A stretch of DNA of 64,000 bases from Siphonodentalium dalli (taxonomy: Eukaryota; Mollusca; Scaphopoda; Gadilida; Siphonodentaliidae): NCBI GenBank assembly GCA_032622095.1, contig CP136062.1:12989710-13053709 (forward strand), written 5' to 3'. Below are positions 56,040-64,000 of the stretch, piece by piece. Made by a program: the position numbers and the translations under genes. The number at the start of each line of letters is the position of its first letter. The first letter of the stretch is position 1. The notes under the pieces were generated by a model that was given only the letters and a program-made list of their open reading frames with translations, was not told where the DNA came from and did no database searches.

Positions 56040-56775
56040 TAACGCACGTTTATGTGCCAAATTAACACAACGGCCGTTGATGGACTGCTAAAGTATTGTC
56101 TATTATATATGTTTTGATCGACACAGTCGAGCATTAAAGTAACAATATCACATAATGTACCTCCTGACTCAATTTTTTAACAAATTTTAGATTTTTTCCC
56201 CAAAAAAGATAATCTAAAATGCATTTTGTCTTCTTTCGGGAGGCAAGAATGAAACTAATGTATTAAGGGTGGAGATAATTAGTGTATACGGTAATTTGGT
56301 TCCGTCTTGGTTTAAAAACTGGCCTAATAACCCAAGATGGCTGCCAATATGGTGGCCGGTATATAGGTGGGAATTGTGCAATTTGTAAGAACGCACGATT
56401 ACTTCCCAAAATGGCTTAACTGTCACAACGGCCGTTGATAAACTTCAAGAATTTTATGTAATATATATATCCCGATCCATCGACTAGAACATTTAAGTGA
56501 AACCGTTACACAAAGCACCTCCTGGTCCCAATTTTTTATTAAATATTTAATAAGTTTAGTCTAAAATTAATTGAAAACCTATTTTTGTCATCTTCTCGAA
56601 ATGCATAAAGACAATAATGTAGTGTGGGTGGATATAATTTGTATGTACGAAAATTTAATGCCGTCGGCGGATACTACATGACATATTAACTCAAAGATGG
56701 CTGCCAATACGGTTGCCGGTATATGGCTGGAAATTGTAAAATATGTCATGTCGAAATTAACACCAGCATCGCAAT
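56040..56775 (+). repeat. ~370 bp tandem units in the left arm
   Basis: Two units each contain 'aacggccgttgat', 'cctcctg', 'caattttttaa', 'caagatggctgccaata' (or 'aaagatggctgccaata') and 'gccggtatat'. Inverted relatives lie at 59620-60390. Confidence 0.75.
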
Positions 56776-56799
56776 GCAATGTCTTATAAAACCAATAGT

Positions 56800-59600
56800 C
56801 TTATTATATTCATATCATTTTGCAATACTGAGACGTAACAGTGGCCAGTTCTATCAAAATGATAACCAGATTGGTACCAACGAGTGAGAGGGTCGACATA
56901 TTTTGCATTCATTCGCGCTCAAGTAAGATTAGTTCTTCGAAATCGGTGGCATGTCGTGCAAATTATTTCACAATAAACATGGTTGATTTAAGGCAAATGG
57001 CTGTCTGACTATCTTTGCGAACAGAATAAGGGAATTATATAGGTTATTATAAATTTAACACGACATTTAAGCATTCTTGGCACTCTCTATGGCTATTGTA
57101 ACAAAATGCGACCGCGAATAACAAAATTAATCAATTAACCAATTCGGATATATGTCTCATCAAATAACTCATGTTGATACGAATCGTTAATTAACCCCTA
57201 TCAACGAGGTGTGGTTACATGAACGGAGCTACTGATGCATTGTGTATCATGTATACCGTTCTAAAAGTAAGTTTAAATGGATCTCATTGACCAATAGAAA
57301 TTGCTACCCAGTCCGCAAGAGGACATCTCCAGCAAATTATCAAACTGTCACATCACACAGGTTCGTTCAGTTTCATCACCACGCAATAGACTCGTCGAAT
57401 TTTGTATTCTAACATTTACCGGATTATTTACCATAACACATATTTGGCACACAAGGAGATGGAAACCTGGTTGATGTTCAACTTGAAGTTTGTCAGCTGC
57501 TTAAAGGGTGGGAAGTATTTGCTTGTACTAGCAGTAGATAAGTTGCAAAGTCAAAGCTCTAAGCGACACTTCCAACAAACGAAAATACCAGCGATGTGGT
57601 AAATCACACAAAACTATCAAACTATGTTCCTATATATTTCGATTGTATGTTACTCTGTATAGTATGGTACTGGAGTCTCGTGTCACCACATGTGCACTCA
57701 TGATTTCCAGAAGTGATCGAACAATTGCTTGTAAGACGAGGTACCCCAAATATGGAAAATTATCCAATGCTAGATGAAAGTCATATTACCCATATCTTTC
57801 TATGCTGATGAGTAGGTAGGATTACTTCTGGAAGGCTGTACATTCGGAAACAGCATATAGATCGGAGTATTGGCATCCAGTTTTATCATGTAGACTGGTA
57901 CATTTTGGACTTTTGGTATCCCAGTGTAAGTTTTAGCTCATTGTGACAGCAAAATGAAAAGGACGACAATTGCAATTATTTGTATACACGCTATACACAG
58001 GTTGATACCAGGAAGCGTATAATAGCTTTCTAGATAAGTCCAAAAATAATGCGGTTAGGGAGGGACCTGCTGATGCCAGCAGTCCGGATGTCTGAAAACA
58101 TATCATATTTTGATCATGTCCATTCATGATTAAAGCATTATAATTCCACCCACCTGTCATGTCTAACGCCAGATGTGTTACAGTTAATTTCAAATGTATC
58201 TATAGTTATCCCACTATGCGCGACGCGAGTGAACCGTGTGTAGTGCGTATCCTGATATTATATTGTGGTAGTGTTTGGTGTGCAAATGAGTAAAACAAAA
58301 TGGGATCACGAGTCTTTGTGTAATTTGTCGCCGCATCTCAGAAATGACATATAGCAACAACTTCTGAGCAGACCAGAATCTGATCTACGATAACTCATCC
58401 ATAACAACTCCGAATGTGCTGAGCGAAATCAGTAACTGGACACGATAGCCGTAGTTTAGCATTTACTGAACAGCGTGTGAGGAACACATGCATATGTCTT
58501 TGTACAATCGGGATGAAATGGGGATGAGGAATTATTCGCCATATTGTTTTCCGCCGGTGTAATTGCCTGTAAATACTAATATTGAATACAGCCCGATTGA
58601 TACATTAATGACATGGGTTTTACGTTTCAAACACCAATGGTACTTGCAACAGCAGCAGGTCTCCTGGTCTGAATATGACCCGTCCAGATGTAACATAACG
58701 TAGACAAGTTTACTTTTCCACCAAGTTGGAAACAACATTTGATATTTCTGAAGGTTATCGCGTTCATATATTGCAAACAAAGTGGTCCATGGCGATCTTG
58801 TTCAACAGAAAATGCATAATTAAGTTAGACGAACAGGAGGGATTCTCATTCTGGACATAACTATTCCTATGTTTATCACTGATCAGATAATTTTTCAGAA
58901 GATGCAAAATCTGAACTAATTTGGTACGACGAGAGCTCTCTTTTTTTCTGAATCTCATCTTCATTGCGTTATTGGACACTAGTCAATGAAAGAGGCGATG
59001 GTGATTTAGGGTCTGGAAAAATTCACTCTGTGTTATCACGGCCGTCTTCTGTGGATCGAAGCTATTGTACAGCAATTGCACATTGTATATATAGCAGATT
59101 AATCAAAATCATTGCTTCAAATGTTTGTTGCTTCAGTGAGTGTGAACAAATTATCATTTCTTATCGAAGTGGTCATGTATATGTACAATGAGATGTTCCT
59201 TATCTAGCTTTAACATCGGTCCCAATTTTCGCCCAATCAAGTCAGGGGTGTGAACCCGCATCAACCTCGTCTAGGCCAGACTTCGATAATGGTATCACGA
59301 CATATCCACCTCATACGTACCATCATATCTGGTAGCACTTGGAATAATATTCATTGAGAAAGATTGACCTTCTATTGTCGGGTTTAAGTAATTTCATATT
59401 GATTATGTCAAAGGTGACTGGCATAAATAACAATCAGGCATTCAATGTATTACTGTTACTCAGTTCTTCGTTTTAAACAATCCTGTTCATCTGTAAATAC
59501 ATCGCTCCAAATTGCCACCTATTTCAATGGACACGGATTACTTGATCACGAATGCTCATGAGTGCAAGATTCGCCAATAATAGGCACCATTCTGGTAGCA
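56800..59600. other. Core of the 5.6 kb element; no recognised gene
   Basis: 2.8 kb, single-copy in this window and free of tandem repeats. Open stretches of 60-90 codons occur on both strands (for example 57402-57602 plus, 57933-58193 minus, 58532-58780 minus), but I recognise no transposase, reverse transcriptase or host domain. An intron-split gene cannot be excluded. Confidence 0.4.
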
Positions 59601-60639
59601 ATTTTAAATATAATTGCGCATTGTTGTGTCCCGGAGTAACATGATACAATGAATATTATACTTTGGGTTGTGTGAGACATTATATGATGGCGATACAAGT
59701 GAAACATGATATATTTCACTATTTATTCTGACAACCGTATTGGCAGCCATCTTGGGGTTAGTAAGCCATTTTGCAATCCAAAAACGACATTGAATTATCG
59801 TACATACCAAACATCTCCGCCATGCTACATTCTGCGCGTTATGGTTCCGAAAAGATGACAAAAACGGCTTTAGGTTATTTTTGGAAAAATATAGCTAAAT
59901 TTTATATTTAAAAAAGTGCCAGGAGGTGCATTGTGTAATATTTTCACTTTATTGTTCGAGTTTGTAGATCGGGATATATACCCTAAACTATAGTTTAGCA
60001 GTTCATCGACGACCGCTTTGTTAGTTAAGCCATTTAAGCAAGTAATTGTGCGTTCTTACGTATTTCCCAATTTCCACCTATATTCCGGCTGCCATATTGG
60101 CGGCCATTTTAGGTTAGTATGTCATTTTTTAACCCAAGGCGGAATAAAATTGCCATATACACCAATTATCTCAACCGTTACTAATTCTTGTCTTTTTTTG
60201 CCTTCCACAAAATAAAAAAAAATGCGTTTTATATAAATTTTTAGGAAAAATTCAAAAATTTATTAAAATTTCGGGTCTGGGGGTACATTATATATTGTTT
60301 CTAATTTAATGTTCGAGTTTGTAGACAGAAACTTATATAATATTACATTCTTTAGCAGACTTTCAACGGCCGTTATGTTAATTAAGCCTACTGACATGTA
60401 ACCGTCGGCTTTATTTAAAAAATGACCGATTTTTTCATCGGGTGCGTCAAGAAAACCACGCGGTGAGAAAAAAGTCCGCCTATCTGACAAATCCAACATA
60501 CGGATTCCGAAAGTTTAGTATTTACGCTAACCAAAAATGTTGGTCTCATAAATTCCCTCTCCAGGCGACACCTATGTCCATATTTGCCTGGCCTATGATA
60601 ATTTGCCCAGAAACACGTGGTCAGTCGGACAAATTGCTG

Positions 60640-60708
60640 ATGAAGATGGATAACTCTAAAATCAAGTAGTAATAATAACCGCTTGATCTTAGAGTTATCC
60701 ATCTTCAT
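60640..60708. repeat. Hairpin inside the right arm
   Basis: 'gatgaagatggataactct' is mirrored by 'agagttatccatcttcatc' around 'aataataaccg'. It arose at a word shared with 17810 and 32800. Confidence 0.85.
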
Positions 60709-61012
60709 CCGCAATTTTGACGGAGACCATCCTTTTGACGGCGTGTTTCTGGGCCACAAACAATAGAAATAACAAACTTCAAAAATCGATATATGATCAC
60801 TCTGAGCGTTGATGGATAGTTTCCTCGACTCGAATCAAATATAGTTTAACCCTGAAGCCAAAGAAATAGTAATTTAGGAGCGTCTGATCGCATTGAGTAC
60901 CTCTAAGAAAACCACGCGCGATATCAGTTAGTTTAGTCTGAGATACTACAATAGGTTATATTTACGAATTTATGACAAGGAGGACTGGATTAGCTCTATT
61001 TAATTAATTATA

Positions 61013-61235
61013 TACTACATGAATCTACCAGTCTACATTATTATATACTACATGAATCTACCAGTCTACATTATTATATACTACATGAATCTACCAGTCT
61101 ACATTATTATATACTACACGAATCTACCAGTCTACATTATTATATACTACATGAATCTACCAGTCTACATTATTATATACTACATGAATCTACCAGTCTA
61201 CATTATTATATACTACATGAATCTACCAGTCAGTT
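61013..61235 (+). repeat. 33 bp minisatellite, about seven units
   Basis: Unit 'tatactacatgaatctacca' plus 'gtctacattatta'. Nearly identical units with one 'cacg' variant. The open frame is a by-product of the 33 bp period. Confidence 0.95.
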
Positions 61236-61264
61236 GTAAAGTGTACATCGGACTGATCTATTAT

Positions 61265-64000
61265 TAATATGGTCCTTTGTTGAACTTATTACGTAAACAT
61301 TTCCTATGGGATAACTACTCATCAATGCTTTAGTATGTAAAGGGTTAAACTTAGTATGTGAACATTTCCTATGGGATAACTACCCATCAATGCTTTAGTA
61401 TGTAAAGCGTTAAACTTAGTATGTGAACATTTCCTATGGGATAACTACTCATCAATGCTTTAGTATGTAAAGGGTTAAACTTAGTATGTGAACATTTCCT
61501 GTGGGATAACTACTCATCAATGATGATTTAGAATAGAACGAGTTAAACTTATTATGTGTACATTTCCTATGGGATAACTACTCGTCAATGGCGCTCTAGT
61601 ATAGAGAGGGTTAAACTTATTATCTGAACATTTCCTATGTGATAACTACTCATCCATGATGATCTAGTATAGCAAGGATTAAAATTATTATCTGAACATT
61701 TCCTATAGGATAACTACTCATCAACGATGCTTTGGTATAGAATGGGTTAAACTTATTATTTGTACATTTCATGTGGGATAACTACTCATCAATGATATAT
61801 TAGTATAGAAAGGGTTAAACGTATTATATGTACATTTCATACGGGATAACTACTCATCAATGATGCTTTATAATAGAATGGGTTAAACTTATTATCTCAA
61901 CAGTTCGTATGGGATAACTACTCACCAATGACGCTTTAGTATAGAAAGGGTTAAACTTATTCTCTGTATATTTCCTATGGGATAACTACTCATCAATGAT
62001 GCTTTAGTATAGGAAGGGTTAAATTTATTATGGGGACATTTCATATGGGATAACTACTCATCAATTATACTTTAGAATATAAAGGGTTAAACTTATTATC
62101 TGTTCATTTCATATGGGATAACTACACATCAATGATATTTTAGTATATAAAGGGTTAATCTTATTATCTGTACATTTCATATGGGAACTACTCGTCAATG
62201 ATGCGTTAGTATAGAAAGAGATAAACTTAGTAACTGAACATTTCCTATGGGATAACTACTCATCAATCATGCTCTAGTTTAGAAAAGGTTAAACTTAATA
62301 TTGAACATCTCCTATGGGATAACTACTCATCAATGGTGCTTTAATATAGAAAAGGTTAAATTTATATTCTGAACATTTCATATGGGATAACTACTCACCA
62401 ATGATGCCTTAGTGTAGAAAGGGTTACATTTATTATGTGTTCATTTCATATGGGATAACTAATCATCAATGATGCTTTATAATAGAAAGGGTTAAACATA
62501 TTATCTCAATATTTCATATGGTATAACTACTCACCAAAGATGCTTTAGAATAGAAAGGGTTACACGTATTCTTTGTGCATTTCCTAGGGGATAACTACTT
62601 ACCAATGACGCATTATCTGTACATTTCCTATGGGATAACTACTCGTCAATGATACTTTAGAATATAAAGGGTTACACTTATTATCTGTTCATTTCATAGA
62701 GGATAACTACACATCAGTGATATTTTAGTATAGAAAGGGTTAAACTTATTATCTCAACAATTCCTATGGGATAACTACTCACCAATGATGCTTTAGAATA
62801 GAAAGGGTTAAACTTATTCTCTGTGCATTTCCTATGGGGTAACTACTCACCAATGACTATTTAGTATCGAAAGGGTTACACTTATTATCTGAACATATCA
62901 TATGTGATAACTACTCATCAATGACGATTTAGAATGGAACGAGTTAAAATTATTATCTGAACATTTCCTATAGGATAACTACTCATCAATGTTGATTTAG
63001 TATAGCAAGGGTTAAACTTATTATATGCACATTGCATATGGGATAACTACTCGTCAATGATATTTTAGTATAGAATGGGTTAACCTTATTATCAGTACAT
63101 TTCATATGGGAACTACTTGTCAATGATGCTTCAGTATAGAAAGGGTTAAACTTATTATCTGAACATTTCCTATGGGATAACTACTCATCAATGATGCTTC
63201 AATATATAAAGGGTTAAATTTAATATCTGTACATTTCATACGAGAACGACTCGTAAATGATGCTTTAGTGTAGAAAGGGTTAAACTTATTATCTGTAAAT
63301 ATAATATGGAATAACTACTCATTAATGATGTTTTAGTATAGCAAGGGTTAAACTTCAATGATGGTTTAGTATAGAAATGGTTAAACTTAGTAGTTGTACA
63401 TTTCATATGGATAAATACTCATCAATGATATTTTAGTATAGAAAGGGTTAAACTTATTATCTGTATATTTCATATGGGAACTACTCGTCAATGATGCTTT
63501 AGTGTAGAAAGGGTTAAACTTATTATATGAACATTTCCGATGGGATAACTATTCATCAATGATGCTCTAGTATAGAAAGGGTTAAACTTATTATCTGAAC
63601 ATTTCCTATGGGATAACTACTCATCAATGATGCGTTAATATTGAAAGGGCTAAATTTATTTTCTGTGCATTTCATATGGGATAACTAATCACCAATGATG
63701 CTTTAGTGTAGAAAGGGTTAAATTATTTATCTGTACATTTCATATGGGATAACTACTCATCAATGATGCTTTATAATAGAAAGGGTTAAACTTATTACCT
63801 TCACATTTCCTATGGGATAACTACTCACCAATGATGCTTTAGTGTATAAAGGGTTAAACGTATTGTATGTACATTTCATATGGGATAACTACTAATCAAT
63901 GATGCTTTATAATAGAAAGGGTTAAACTCATTATCTGAACATTCTTATAGGATAACTACTCTAGTATAGAAAGGGTTAAACTTATTATCTGAACATTTAA
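61265..64000 (+). repeat. 68 bp tandem array, about forty units, runs off the window
   Basis: Unit near 'gaacatttcctatgggataa', 'ctactcatcaatgatgcttt', 'agtatagaaagggttaaact', 'tattatct'. The first units are shorter (~63 bp). Point changes, small indels and a few truncated units show older, incompletely homogenised satellite. Confidence 0.95.

Larger units (their letters stand above)
55325..60902. mobile_element. 5.6 kb long-inverted-repeat element, TTAA-type ends
   Basis: The left end AGGTACTCAATCCGA follows TTAA (55321-55324). The right end 'gcattgagtacct' precedes 'ctaa', a decayed TTAA. Arms of about 1.4 kb (55325-56800 and 59600-60902) are inverted and diverged. They share 'tgtcgcctggagagggaatt' / 'attccctctccaggcgacac', 'gataggcggac' and 'acaacggccgtt' blocks. 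Each arm holds two to three ~370 bp tandem units. Terminal sequence is that of the 486 bp element at 32535-33020. Could be the longer relative, or a composite of two inverted copies. Confidence 0.65.

Noticed and set aside
61019-61267. 82-codon frame with MNLPVYIIIYY repeats
   Set aside because: A direct product of a 33 bp minisatellite with near-identical units.

Overview
The window reads as intergenic or intronic DNA of a eukaryote, most likely a marine invertebrate and plausibly a mollusc. The evidence is AT-rich sequence, no operon-like gene packing, many miniature inverted-repeat transposons, tRNA- and 5S-derived retroposon fragments, and tandem arrays built on the 'cagccatcttggatt' type of unit that is common in lophotrochozoan genomes. 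The species assignment is inference. I found no intact host gene. The only coding remnant I can name is a broken N-terminal piece of a hAT transposase with a BED zinc finger (27401-27790). Nearly all long open frames are tandem repeats or transposon arms.

Layout. 1-2130: a foldback element with a nested hairpin element, a TTAA-flanked miniature element and a SINE-like tail. 2271-6467: a Helentron-like fragment, then a 3 kb element with ~510 bp inverted arms. 6480-9560: palindromes and dispersed fragments. 9560-10977: a composite repeat carrying a 733 bp hAT-type miniature element. 11210-25030: a complex block that recurs in part at 29197-36140. It includes a ~165-175 bp tandem array, a 3.26 kb insertion (12940-16198) whose empty site survives in the other copy, and three foldback elements with GC-rich minisatellite arms (16348-21117). 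24991-28620: a rolling-circle-like element, a 5S rRNA-derived dimer and a hAT relic nested in another inverted-repeat element. 28658-36140: the second copy of the complex block. 36105-37779 and 52369-53960: two full-length Helentron-like elements.

37970-47240 is dominated by minisatellites: units of 47, 40, ~80, 39, 49 and ~40 bp. The 39 bp array (40910-42706) is open in all three minus-strand frames. 47870-54650 holds further foldback elements and a second, non-autonomous Helentron-like element (about 54020-54525) sitting inside a minisatellite. 55325-60902 is a 5.6 kb long-inverted-repeat element. 61013-64000 is a 33 bp array and then a 68 bp array that runs off the window.

The parts do not form a pathway. 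They record repeated transposition, nesting and segmental duplication. The most informative features are natural comparisons: filled versus empty insertion sites, 3- versus 4-unit minisatellites in duplicated blocks, and inverted-repeat elements whose arms are tandem arrays, resembling Drosophila Foldback elements in architecture. Similarities were judged by eye, so identities and edges are approximate.
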